Assembly: GCA_037074615.1 (NCBI GenBank)
Contig: CM073535.1
Span: forward strand, 7,293,001-7,357,000
Source: Leucaena leucocephala
Lineage: Eukaryota; Streptophyta; Magnoliopsida; Fabales; Fabaceae
DNA length: 64,000 bases
Direction: 5' to 3'
In this document: positions 48,653-61,395 of the stretch, piece after piece
Layout of the letters: every line of letters starts with the position of its first letter
How positions within the stretch are numbered: the first letter of the stretch is position 1
Notes under the pieces: model-generated
Database searches by the model: none
Told to the model about the DNA's origin: nothing
The model's input: the letters and a program-made list of their open reading frames with translations, nothing else
Program-made: the position numbers and the translations under genes

Positions 48653-51600
48653 ATGGGTGATCGGCTGAGCAATTTTGTGAGGTAACGAATATAGTTGATT
48701 GCAAGATAACAGTTAAGATATGAAGGACAAGAGAGTGACTAACATTTATAGGTACATATTTTGCTTACGTTTGATCAATAAATTTGAGCAGTGATTAGTC
48801 ATTCCTGTTATTCAACATGGTTATTGCTTTATTTACGTATACTGTCATATATTTAAGATTATTTTCTACAACAGCTTAAACTATTTGGAAAGGCCCATGA
48901 ATGATTTATTTTTTTATAATAGCCCATCAGTGATTTTATTAATATCTCTATAACACACTGTCTCATGCAAAAGTCCGTTGAGCTTGAAGTGTTGACACAA
49001 TCTGCCATTCATTAGGCTGAAACTGATTTAATCATAAGAATGGGAGCTGCAAGGGTTATTGAGCAAGATCTTTTGGTTAACAATTTAGTAAAAAAATTGG
49101 TTGTTGATAGAGTATAATAGCGTTAAATGATTCATGGGCCAACCCTATTTAGTAGGATAAGACTTGTTGTTGTAATTGGAGTGGCAATGGTCAAACTCCT
49201 CATGCCTTCGTCAAAGGGGCTTTATTGCTATTCCAATGACCACTTAGTTTCAAAAACTATAGTTGTTAGGAGAAGGTCAGGAATGATTCTACTAATATCT
49301 TTAACATGAAGCAATGGTCTAATAAAGCATTCTTTGAAAAAATAAGAAGTTATCATCATTTTCAAATTCCACTATCAGTTTCACAAGAAATTGGGTCATA
49401 TGGCAATGTGGTTCATTGAGTTTGAAACTATGTTGTTCTTGACAGGGAAAAAGTAATATAAGTGACTCTTCATTGGTCTATTTTTTTTTTTAACATAAAA
49501 ATTTAAGTTATATTAGGTGACCTTGATGTTTATTGATTATATAATAGAGATCAAGGATTATGGTTTGCATTATTTATGAATTGGTTGCTCCATTAGATAC
49601 TTAGTTGGATTGATCCTCCCATTTCAATAGCCAGCTTTTGCAAGATTTTCTACGATGCAAGATTTTATTGTTACTTTTGTAGGCATATAACATACACTTC
49701 CAGCACCTATTGATTTGCTTATAAATTATCAATTATCAATTTTTCTGTTGTAAAAAAGAAAAACAGGTTGTTATGATGCCATGGGCAGGATCTATGATTA
49801 TACATGCTGTCACTTATAACAATTGTAGTGAAGTAGAAATATTCTCTAGGTTTTGGGGCCTAGGCCCCTTGTTAACCCAAAAAAAAATTAAAAAAGGAAC
49901 TCTGCTATAGGTGTTGTATGCAACTGGTATTTAATAATGCATATACCTGTTTCTTCTCCCCTTTCATCTGATTGTAGATCGGATTTATGTGCCCTGTTTA
50001 TGAATATGCAATTTGCTACAGTTTAAGCTGCAGAATATGATATATTTATCTGGACTCTGTTAATTTATTTCTAGGTTGGATGACCTGGACTCTAGGCTCG
50101 CATCATCTTCTGATATTCGAGTTAAGAAAAGTGGATTTGGTATTGAGAAATTAAACCATGGTAGCCATGCAAGCACTGCAACCTCCAGGTCTTTCAAAAG
50201 AGAAATGATAAAAGGATCTGAAGGACTGAAGTCAATTGGACGATCACTTGGATTTGGGGTATCTAAGGCAGTATTCCCTGAAGATCTGAAAGTGTCAGAG
50301 AAGAAGATATTTGATCCTCAAGACAAATTTTTACTCTTATTGAATAAACTTTTTGTTGTCTCGTGCATTTTGGCTGTGTCTATTGATCCATTATTTTTCT
50401 ATCTCCCTGTCATTGATGATCCATCTAACTGCCTTGGTATAGATCGAAAAATGGCAATCGTTGTCACCACCTTGAGGACGGCTGTTGATGTTTTCTATCT
50501 TATGCACATGGCTCTTCAATTCCGCACTGCCTATATTGCCCCATCATCTCGTGTCTTTGGACGGGGGGAGCTTGTGATAGATTCAACACACATAGCCAAA
50601 CGATACATGAGGCAGTATTTCATTGTTGACTTTCTATCTGTGCTGCCCATACCACAGGTTAAAAGGATTGGATTAACTCGAATCAATCTTTCACTCTATT
50701 CAAATTATGCTTGACTTTTCATTGGCATTTATGATTCTTTCATACCATATTTTGCTTACAACTCTCTCATTTTTTCATGTTAGATTGATACAGTGTTATA
50801 CCTGTGCTTCTGGCAGCTTCCTGCTCTAGTTTGTGTCTACTTCATGGGTTGTTTTATGGGGATTCTACCTGCGGATACTGGGAGGTTTTGACTTTATCAA
50901 AAATGAGACTTTTACTTATTAATTTTTGTGTTCTCTTTTACTTTTAAGGACTGTTACCCTCTTTTGGTTCCTCTCAATGAATTCCTCTTTACCAAATTAA
51001 AAAAGATGTTAAAAGAAGCTATTTTCATAATTAGTTTTATATCAGCAATACTTCTTTTATAATTTAAAATCTTCTAGACTGAAGATTTCTAAAGATGTTA
51101 TGGGAGACAGGTATTCTAAAATTCTTCAGAAAATGGGAATCTTTGGATTCAGTAGTGCAGATATTTACCTCAACCAGATAAAGGAGTAATTTTTTGTTAC
51201 TGTGGCTCATGAAATTGATTGTCTCTGTTGGTTGATATTATGGCATTTAGAACTTTAGTGAACATTTTCGATATTTAGAAATGTTCATTCCATTAGTGAG
51301 TGGTATTTTTTGACGCCAAGCTTGAGAATGACATTCATCTTGATCTTGGCTTTTTGGTTCATGATTATTCCATATGACATTGGATTATTAGAAAATTTGG
51401 TGAAACTGCCCAAGTTAACATGTAGACTGATTATTCTTATACTTAACGCCATCCACTCTGGATGGTACTAGAATAATAAGATTCGCTTCACATAGAGTCT
51501 AATTCCCGTGAGAGATTGATTGGAGCCATTCATTGTGTGATTTGAATAACAATAATAATGCACTTAGATGCAAGGGAATAACAGCTACTTGGAAAGAGAA

Positions 51601-54600
51601 GTGACTGAAAATGAGATGGAATGATTCTGAATTCTGATTAATATAGATATCAGCTTATTTTATACCTTATGATCAATTATTTACCGAGAGACGCTTTAAA
51701 TAGTGTGTTTTGTTTATAAGAGAGATAATTTTAAACTGCAAAGGTTTGAGCCAAAGTTCACAAATTATTTCAAAGCTTGAGTCTTGATGTTAGGGAGGCA
51801 AATGGTTGTTGGCTTTAGGTTGGGTCCGTTATTATCCATTTGAAATTTTTGATTGGTCGTTAAATGACACAACCTATTTGTTAGGGTTGTACCAACTCAC
51901 CATTAACCTACTTATGTATTCATTATATTATTTTCAGTTCCTTGATAATTTCTTTCAGTCTTTAGTGGTTTTTAATCAGTTTCTGACTGTTCTAGTATTC
52001 CTTGTTATTTCATTTAATCAAATTTACGAGATAAATTGATAATTTTTTCCTGTTAGAAGAAATGAATTCTTCTCTGATGTTTTTTTTTTTTCATTTATTC
52101 CCAATTATTGATCGAGATTGATAATGTGAATGCAACTATTGGTTTCTTTCCTGTGTGATTCTATTCCCTTCCTTTTCACAGCGAGACACCATTTATAAAC
52201 ACAGTTTTCTTTTTATTTAGGCACCCTTTTTTCATGTAACAAATATATCCTTTCACTTGAGCACATTCGTAACTAATTAAGGTGACCCAGTCTTCAATGT
52301 CAAGTTAGATATTTATTATTATTTAAATGCATTGATGTTCTTTTATAGCTAATGCTACTTTTAAAATTCTGACTATTATGTATTGTAGAGTCTTGTGTCA
52401 CTAGTATGTTGACCTTGCCATATTGCAGCTGCAATTATGCAGATTTTAGGGAAATCCTGAACTCTTTCTCTGCTCCCATTCTTCCTCTCCTTGTATACAG
52501 ATTGTGGTTTGGAGATTTCTTCAAAGATCACAAGGCTCAGGAGTATTAGCGACAAAGCAGGCTTTGCTGTATATTATCTTACTACAGTATGTTCCTAGGT
52601 TTCTCCGGATGGTACCACTGGCTTCAGAACTTAAGAGAACAGCTGAAACTGCTTGGGCAGGTGCTGCATATTATTTGATGTTATACATGCTTGCCAGTCA
52701 TGTAAGTTTTTGTTTTTGTCATATTCACTTCTGCTTGTCTCCTCTGCTGTGTTCTAGTTGATCTATTATGCCTGCTTACTTTAATGCTGTTATGCTTGCT
52801 ATCTAAGCTTGATACAGTAAATTTGCAAGCTTTTTAATTTTGTTCTTTTCCACCAATGACTCTTTGCAGATAGTTGGAGCTTTTTGGTACTTGTTAGCTG
52901 TTGAACGCAATGACTCATGCTGGCAAGAGGCATGTAGGAAAGGGTGCAAAAAGGATTTCTTGTATTGTGGTAACTGGTTTATGGAAGGTTATAATGACTG
53001 GAACAAAACAAGTGATCAAATTCTTAAGGCACATTGCTCTACAGAAGACGATTCGCCTTTTGATTTTGGAATTTTTGAACAAGCATTGTCATCCGGCATT
53101 ATTTCATCTAAAAAATTTGTGTCCAAATACTGTTACTGTTTATGGTGGGGCCTCCAGAATTTGAGGTGAGTACTATTATTTCCTTTGGAGATCCATATGT
53201 ATTCTGTCACTACATCTGTAACAAATTTCAACATATATATCCTGCCTTAACCGAAACTTGCTTTACATAGTGTTTGTCCTGGAAGTACCTATGCTTATGA
53301 TATGTATGCGCTCGCACAAAATGAATTTGTTGGAGTAAATGGAATCAGACATAAATATTGACAATAATTGTTGTATTATTTGTGTAGTTGGTATTTCAAA
53401 CTTCGTCTAGGCCAGTGTGCCTGAAGATATTCCTAATGAGGATGTGCCATGGCTCTACTAAAATTGATAACTTGGAGGCATCTCTTGAACCCATATATGT
53501 TATTTTTCAATTTTATAGTTACTTTTATGCTTATAACAGTTTCCAATGGAATTCATTACAGCACACTTGGCCAGGGGCTTCAAACCAGCACTTATCCTGG
53601 GGAAACCATCTTTTCAATAGCGCTAGCCATATTGGGTCTCATCCTCTTTGCACTTCTAATTGGTAACATGCAGGTATGCTCAAGATCAGGGAGTTTAACA
53701 TATTTTTTGTGTAAGGTTGTCGGAACTCATGTAATTGTACATTACTATCTGGCAACAAAGGAAATTGCTGATGTTTCCATTTGAGGATTAGTTAAAGCAT
53801 GCATACTCGAAGCATTGAAAATAACTATGCATGCTAAAGAGATACAGAATAATTCTTCTGTATTAAAGAGTTAAATCAAATACACATTCACTGGTGCAAA
53901 ATTATGGTCACAAAATTATTAATAGCAGATTGTTATAATCAGATACTGAGACTTCAGTGTTTTTTTTTGCCCTGAATACAGACGTATCTTCAGTCTATTA
54001 CAATAAGACTTGAGGAAATGAGAGTCAAAAGGCGTGACTCGGAACAGTGGATGCATCATCGTTTGCTCCCATCAGAGCTGAGAGAGCGGGTTAGACTCTA
54101 TGATCAATATAAGTGGTTAGCGACACGTGGCGTCAATGAAGAAAGTTTGGTTCAGACACTTCCAAAGGATCTTAGAAGAGATATCAAGCGTCACCTTTGT
54201 CTGGCTTTAGTGAGAAGGGTATGTTGTTGTGAATCCCTTGAAAAAGTAGAGACGCACCACCATAAAGGACCAAAATACACACACAGAGAAACTGTGTTTG
54301 ATCAGATACGTTTGTGATTATAGTAGTTCACCGCTAACCGTATTTATAACTAAAGTAACCCCTATTTTATGGTTGAACGGGGGTTGTTTCTTGTGTTTTA
54401 CTGGAAGCTGTACATATTTTATCTCTTAACGGAGCTTTCTACGAAAATGTTGTATGCTAGCATGCTATTTATGAAGCATCTAGAAGCTTTTACCTTTTCC
54501 AATTAACTTTAGGTCAAATGAAAAGGCATCTTCTGAAAGCACAAAATAAGTGGTATGTGGATGGTTTTGTGCTGTTAATTGCATCCTTTATATTGGGGTT

Positions 54601-55467
54601 TTATCTTATAAGCATAAAGATTATTACCCTGCCTCTTGCAATTTGCTTTTGTAAATTCTTAAGAAATCTATTATGCAATTCCTCTTTAATGGATCTCTTG
54701 GACCTTTTCTCTTCTAATTTAGTGCTAGAGCATCTGAATTTATCATACATAAATTTCTTCCTTGCATTTTGTAGGTTCCGCTGTTTGAGAGTATGGATGA
54801 GAGGCTGCTTGATGCCATTTGTGAAAGACTGAAACCTTGTTTATTTACTGAGAATACTTACATTGTACGGGAAGGAGATCCAGTTGACGAGATGCTTTTC
54901 ATCATTCGTGGTCGACTCGAAAGTGTTACTACAGATGGTGGTAGAAGCGGCTTTTTTAACCGTGGTTTCCTTAAAGAGACCGACTTCTGTGGAGAGGAGC
55001 TTTTAACCTGGGCACTGGATCCTAAATCTGGTGCTAACCTCCCAGCTTCTACTCGTACGGTTAAGGCATTAACCGAGGTCGAGTGTTTCGCCTTGATCGC
55101 GGACGAGTTAAAATTCGTCGCCAGTCAGTTTAGGCGCCTTCATAGTAGACAGGTTCAACACACATTTCGGTTCTACTCACAGCAATGGAGGACTTGGGCC
55201 GCCTGCTTTATCCAAGCAGCATGGCGGCGATATTCGAAGAGGAAGGCCATGGAGCTTCGCCGGAAGGAAGAACCCGAGGAGTCAGAAGGAAGTCAAAGTA
55301 ATGCTAGTGGTGGTTCATACAGCATTGGTGCCACCTTCTTAGCTTCAAGGTTTGCCGCCAATGCCCTCCGGGGAATACATCGCAATCGGAATGCTAAGAC
55401 TGCGAGGGAGTTGGTGAAACTACAGAAACCTCCAGAACCTGACTTTACTGCTGAAGATGTAGATTAA
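48653..55467 (+). CDS. CNGC: Cyclic nucleotide-gated ion channel (CNGC5/6/9-like)
   Basis: This is a plasma-membrane cation (mainly calcium) channel subunit. Seven coding exons join in frame: 48653-48681, 50075-50657, 52501-52701, 52870-53165, 53562-53673, 53982-54218 and 54775-55467, 716 residues, usual for plant CNGCs. The start was set on a 29-nt exon (MGDRLSNFV) because the next exon begins in mid-codon with LDDLDSRLASSSD, as in group II members. Six membrane segments lie at about 90-400. The pore region runs CLWWGLQNLSTLGQGLQTS (about 358-380), with the exon 4/5 junction inside it. The cyclic-nucleotide-binding domain is at about 487-610 (REGDPVDEMLFIIRG, FCGEELLTWAL), and an IQ motif for calmodulin at about 630-643. 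The C-terminus ends EPDFTAEDVD. All introns are GT-AG; the first coding intron is about 1.4 kb and the second about 1.8 kb. Confidence 0.96.
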
Positions 55468-57086
55468 ACTTCCTTGTATAATTACTTGTCTGAAATGCTT
55501 GTTATCATTGACAAACTGTATTTTGATTGGACTTGTCAGGAAAGTGTTGTATAAGAAATGTATTATAAATTCATGTCAGTCGTTGTATTGAGACATGGAA
55601 GAGATGTAAAGACTCTTTACCTGTTCCATTGTAAAAATCCAACGTTAGTCAAATGGATTGTTCTTTTAGGTCTGCCAAGGATTATGTTATTGATTCCTCT
55701 TCTGCGTATCAGTGTGTGTGTCTGTCTATCTATATATATATATTGGTTCTGTTGGTCCGTTTCAGGAACATATCTATGAAGAAAAAAACTATATAATATT
55801 TTAATTTTATTTTTTATATATATCCAGTATATTAATTTTATTTATAATATAATTTTATCTAAAATCTTTTATAATTTATAGATGAAAATATATTAAATTA
55901 AAAAGATTATAAATAAAATTAAGATATTAGAATTATATAAAAAAATAAAATTAAAATATCATGTACTATATAATTTTATATTAAATTAAATATTTGTTTG
56001 TATTTTCTATTAAATTAAATTTAGTCTGGTTTTAGGATGACGTTTGACCACCTCTTTTATACATGCATCTTTTTTCACATTTCTTTTCTCAACGGCGTCG
56101 TTTCCTTTTTCAAATTTAAGATTACATATACAATTTTATTCTTAATTGATTACTCCTCCTCCCCTCGAGTCTAAAGCAGCTTGTTACATTGTGGCAAAAG
56201 TGATTTGTATTTCAAATGCATACATATATTATATGTATATAATTTGATAACTTTAAGAAAAATATTGAAATTAAAATTATAAAAATAGAGTTTATTATTA
56301 TTCTTGGAAAATTTTTTATAAGTACTAAAAAACATTTAATTGGATATATTTAATGTGATTTTTGTACATTGCGGCTATTTAATATTAATTTTTTTAGATT
56401 TTTAAAGCTTAATTGAAGATTAATAATGAAAATCAATTGAACTTAGAGTGAACTCTCATCATTAAATTTTATTAGTTAATTTTTTTCCTTCTTATTCTTA
56501 GGATACTTAACATCGAATTATTGGGTCTTTTGGAGTAATTTTATCTTTTCTTTCATTAAAAAATGGTAGGACCCACTTAAAGACCCTTTCCTTTCTTCTC
56601 CTCCTCATTTTTTCTCTCCCTCCAAAAGCACCAAATTTTGGGTTTTGATCCGACGTGGCTTTTCCATCAAAAGCTCATTTGCTCCACCGTAATTACAAAC
56701 AACCTTTTTGTTTTCTTCAACTGACTTTGTAGGCCAAACCGCAGTTTGGGGCTTTCCACCGCCATGGCAAACATGTTAAAATTATTTGGCACAATAAAAT
56801 CCTCAGTGGAATGATTTGTTATTGTAAACACTCTCCTTTGCAATGTATGTAGCTTACATGTTACATTGAAACTACAAATTTCCCAAACCCGACCGAAATT
56901 GAACAAAAATCATATATGCAGTACAAACTATACTGTAGAGACTAACAAGAATTTCTGTCTAAACTTAAAATTGGAACCAACCAATGTAAAGCCACAACTC
57001 TTAAGTTCCAAATAAACAAGGTATTAACTCTTCAAGATGTGATTTGACTTTTGACCATCCATCCATTTCCTTCACAAAGGCAATAA
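55468..57086. other. 3' flanks of the convergent CNGC and TM9 genes
   Basis: The two genes face each other tail to tail. The first 300 bp are probably the CNGC 3' UTR, the last 200 bp the TM9 3' UTR. Between them is AT-rich DNA; a CT-rich block lies near 56580-56625. No further gene seen. Confidence 0.55.
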
Positions 57087-59585
57087 CTAGTCAACTTTGA
57101 CAGATGAATAGATGAGCCTTACGAAATAGTAACAGGCATAGAACCCAATTGTACCAGTCAAGACAAAGAAAGCGTATGAAAGAATCAGCATATATCCAAA
57201 GTACAGAAGCCCAGAAACTGTTTTTGTGATCTCAAGCTTTGTGAAGAAGTAAAAAGCAGCATAAAGGAAAAGGTAAAGTGCTGATGAACCTGAAGTCAGA
57301 TAAGACCTCCACCACCAGCGATAGTCCTCACTACATAACTGGAAGTAGCAGAGAACTACTGTTATCTCAGCACAAATTACCAGAAGTATGAGGAACACAA
57401 TGAAGAGGAAACCAAATATGTAGTAAAATTGATGTAGCCAGATTGATGTGAGAATGAAGAATAGTTCTATGAAGACAGCACCAAATGGGAGTATGCCTCC
57501 TACTAGAATAGACAACACAGGGTTCATGTACCAGGTTTGATCTGGGATTTGCCTAGGAATCTTGTTTGTCTTTACTGGATCCTCTGAAAGTGGCTTTCTG
57601 AAACCCATATAACCTCCAATGAAGACAAGCGGGACTGAGATGCCAAACCATAACAAAACCAGAGCTGACATTGTTCCAAAAGGGACAGCCCCAGAAGACT
57701 TCTCACCCCAAATAAGAGCATTTAGCAAAAAGAATATTACAAAGATTGTAGCAGGAAAGATGAAGGCTGTTTTCAGACCGATCTTTTTCCAATTTGTTCC
57801 CTTGAACATCTTATAGAAACGCGCTGATGAGTATCCGGCGAATGATCCCATGGAGACCCAGAGCAAGAGCATGGCTGTCATCAAGCCTCCTCTATTTGAT
57901 GGGGAGAGAAATCCAAGGGCAGCAAAAATCATAGTGACAAGAACCATACCTAAACACTGAACACCTGTCCCAACATATACACATAGTAAGTCAGATTTAG
58001 ATGGAGGCCTGAAAATATCAGCATGGACAAGCTTCCATCCTGTTTCTTCTTGAGCTTCTTCTTGTGTCTCCAATTGGTTATAGTTAGAGATATCGTGGTA
58101 AAGTGTCCTCAGCATTATCATAGCCACCATGCCCGACAAGAAAATTACAATCAGTAAAGAATTAATAATGGAAAACCAGTGAATCTGATCATCAGCCATA
58201 AGGAGATAGGTATCCCAGCGAGATGCCCACTTTACATCACTCTCCTACAAAGGTGAAAGCTTTCCAGATAGTTAAATGAAGCCAACATCAAATCAAGACA
58301 GAATTCTCAGTGGCACAAAAGTAATTAATTCAGTTAATTTAAGTTATGGTAAGTAACCTGGAATTCAACATCATACGTTAGAATAATTTCCTTCTTGTCT
58401 TCAACCTCTTGAGGAGTTTCAGAATTGGTGACTGCCTTTTTTGCATGGGGATCACAAGTAGTTAACCGGGTCTTCTCATTCCACTCGCCTTCATACTGAT
58501 GCTTTATACTGTATTCACAAATGACATAACAAGTAAAACCAGACATTGACTAGAATGATATACAATCAGGTGAAGAATAATAACACAACCTGAACGGTTT
58601 AACCTCAAAGCCTACAATCCTCGACAACTCAGTCAATGGATCTCTATGATATTTGACTACAAAGGATAAGTGGTTGTGGATGAAATACTTATCCTCCTTC
58701 ATCTGTATACATTTGTGCACATTCAAGAGGTCAAAATAGATTCAATCCAATGAAAACAAGAGAAGTTCATTAAGGTGGTACGTACTCCAGCATACTGTCC
58801 TTTAAGGCCAACAAGAAATCCATGCAGATACACTATGGAAGATTCATCCTGATCAGGTCTTCGTAGAGGAACAACTAAAGGAAGATTATCTAGAATCCTG
58901 CAACAATGCAAGAAAGGACTAAAAAAAATGGTCACAAATATATATTTATATGGCAGGATCAGAGCAGTGTAAGTAAAATTTGAAGTCATTAATGACTCAC
59001 ATATTAACACGATATTCATCATCTATCTTTTCCTTGAACTCTTTGGCGGTTTTTGCATTAAGAATTAGACGACAAACAACATTGCACATCTTTGGCTCTC
59101 TCATTTTAAACTGGGAAAAATCCAAATTGTTCAATAAAAAATTAAAGTGACTGAACCAAAGGAAGAATCAAGGAAGGATTCCACAAAAAATTAACTCACC
59201 ACATAGGGTGAGTTTTCAATGCGATCACCCCGTAGAACTTCTCCGAGATTCTCTGCACTGTCCACAATGTGATCTGGGCGACAATAAGGTAGCGAATAAT
59301 AGGAATAAGGAAGCTGTGTTTTTGTGGAAGTCAATTTGTTCACTTTCACCATCAACAGATCTCCCTGACACCAATGAAAACTAATCGAAGCTAATATTAT
59401 GATTAAAAATAATAATCACAAGCTCGCATTGCAAATTGAATGCAAGAACATGAATAGATTGGAATCACCTTCTGGAAATCTTGAGGTGCGACACCAGGGA
59501 GGTAAAAACACTTGACGTGATGGGCAAGGAGCAGCATAATACAGAGAGAGATCCATTGATGACGAGCGAGATGCTCTCTCTCCAT
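57087..59585 (-). CDS. TMN: Transmembrane 9 superfamily (EMP70/TM9SF) protein
   Basis: Nine-spanning endomembrane proteins of this family act in the Golgi and endosomes in sorting and adhesion-related traffic. Seven exons on the minus strand join in frame: 59585-59469, 59364-59200, 59110-59001, 58897-58786, 58702-58590, 58508-58358 and 58244-57087, 641 residues, normal for plant TMN proteins. A signal peptide (about 1-26, WISLCIMLLLAHHVKC) is followed by FYLPGVAPQDF, the start of the mature luminal domain, up to about residue 275. The last exon holds all nine membrane segments. The tail ends YSSVKVD; KxD/E is the known Golgi-retention and COPI-binding signal of plant EMPs. The sequence is closest in style to the TMN8/9/10 group. 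The frame is open upstream of the chosen ATG through a (GT)n repeat, but MEREHL with the signal peptide is the family's usual start. Confidence 0.95.
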
Positions 59586-59664
59586 TGCTTGGAAATTAAA
59601 TTCTGAACTTTTCACTTTCTCGAATTCTCTTTTTCTGACTCTGTTACGCGGTGTTGTGTGTTGT

Positions 59665-59668
<4 letters not shown>

Positions 59669-59698
<30 letters not shown>
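59669..59698. repeat. (GT)n microsatellite in the 5' leader of the TM9 gene
   Basis: About 14 GT repeats lie 85-115 bp upstream of the ATG (as CA repeats in the transcript). They are in an open frame continuous with the gene, and read as Thr-His repeats if translated. Confidence 0.9.
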
Positions 59699-59749
59699 TT
59701 CGTCTTTCTCTTACCCTGCGCACTTGTGAATTGTGATCGTTAGAGAAAT

Positions 59750-61395
59750 TCCGATTTCCGATTCCTTGGTTTTTGTTTCATAACAGAAAAGCATTTTGTA
59801 CAAGAAATCTCCTCATGAACACAAGTGTGAGGATTTGCGAGACATTTGCCTGACTAATTTCATGCATTCTTCGCCGTCCGATTATGGAATATTCGGCCCA
59901 TGAGTGGTTGAGATTGGAGTTGGCAGCTTTAACGGTCAAGAAGGTCACGTCACGTCCTTCATATATTGGCTCCAATTAAATCCCCTTTGATTAGTTCAAA
60001 TTTATGATATCAAAAAAAGATCCCTTGACTAAAATTGCAAAATTGGGAGTTCAAATTTAATTGGAAAACTAAAAGATATGTTAGAACTTCTATTTGAAAT
60101 AAGCATGCTCAAATATTTGATAATATCAAATACTAGATAATGGGATTAAAAAAACATTTTCTTGTCAGAATTATGTTTTTAGTTAGTATATCTAATTACA
60201 TAAATGGAATTTTGGCAAATTTCTTTAGGTGATGTAGTGGGTGAAGGAGAAGATAAAACAAGAGTACTCTCACTTGTTCAAGTAGGTACTATGTAACATG
60301 ACTTGAGAATTTAAATTTTGCGAATAACTTTTTTTATGAAAGAAGAATTGTAACATCAATTTTTTTATCTTGAAGATATAGAGGCTACCTAAACAATAAC
60401 TTTAAGGAGAAATAGGGCCGATGAATATGTTTAATTGGGTGGGAAATGGGTTGAAATAGGATAGTGGTAGAAGGTAGAAGGGTTTTCTAGCTATTTGAAG
60501 ATAGATAATCATGTTCATCATGTGGTTGTCATCACTCAATGGCTAAAGCTTAGTTGTATTCATATTTATTGAATTTACAAGAACAAATATTTTCTTTAAG
60601 TACTCTTATTTGAAACTGTATCTTTTTAATCGGAGGGGGGGTGTTTATATTAGATTATGGAGACTGGATTTTAAATAAAATAGATTCTAAAAAAATAATT
60701 CTTGAAAAAATTAGTATTCATAACTTATACTAAATATATAGTTTTGATAACAAAATGTATTTTAAAAAAATAAATATTTGGATAGCTTATATCACAACCA
60801 TCGTTTTGATGAAAAAAATGACAGGAAAAACAAAAAAGAGGTCAATTGGATTATAGTTTTTATCTCTTTGGAGACCTAAACCTAACACACTTGGTTTTAT
60901 TATACCTCTTAAATCTTAAAAGTGCATGATAGATTGTCATTTTTCCTTAAGATGATTGACTATCTTCCCTTCATCCTTGTAAAATGTGACTTCTAATGTA
61001 TTATTTAATGTTTGAAATTATAAATTATAAATGTATTAAATTAAAAAGACCGATCTGACCAAGATCCCCACCATTAACCCTTGAATCAATGTCTTGTCTC
61101 GTTGAATGGCCGGTGCCGTTTTTAAAACCTTGACAAAGATGTCAACCATTAACATCAAAGAGAGGCAAACAAATTACTGAGCTAAAGATCACATAGTTTA
61201 AAATAACATTAAAAACAACCTTGAAAAACCAAGACTCAACTCACCACTTCTTTCTTTCCGTCCTTTCAAAAGATCATTTTATTCATAGAACCAACCCACC
61301 CACCCACCCCAAATTGAACCAGAAACCTCAGAATATGCATTTCTCACTCATCTAACTTTCTTTCCCAACACAAATACTTTCATTTAGTTTTGCAT
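59750..61395. other. Intergenic between TM9 and aminopeptidase genes
   Basis: AT-rich, without a supported gene. The left part should hold the TM9 promoter, and about 61240-61395 the aminopeptidase 3' UTR. A CCCACCCACCCACCCC run lies near 61295-61310. Confidence 0.5.

Noticed and set aside
51806..52039. A 77-codon frame in the second large CNGC intron with hydrophobic residues
   Set aside because: It is not needed for the channel, does not join in frame with GT-AG borders, and looks like AT-rich chance sequence.
54518..54774. The open frame continuing upstream of CNGC exon 7
   Set aside because: Exon 6 joins to 54775 with a standard acceptor, giving the expected start of the nucleotide-binding domain; the upstream part is intron.
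59586..59723. An N-terminal extension of the TM9 protein with Thr-His repeats
   Set aside because: The family starts with a signal peptide, which the ATG at 59585 provides; the extension is made by a microsatellite in the leader.
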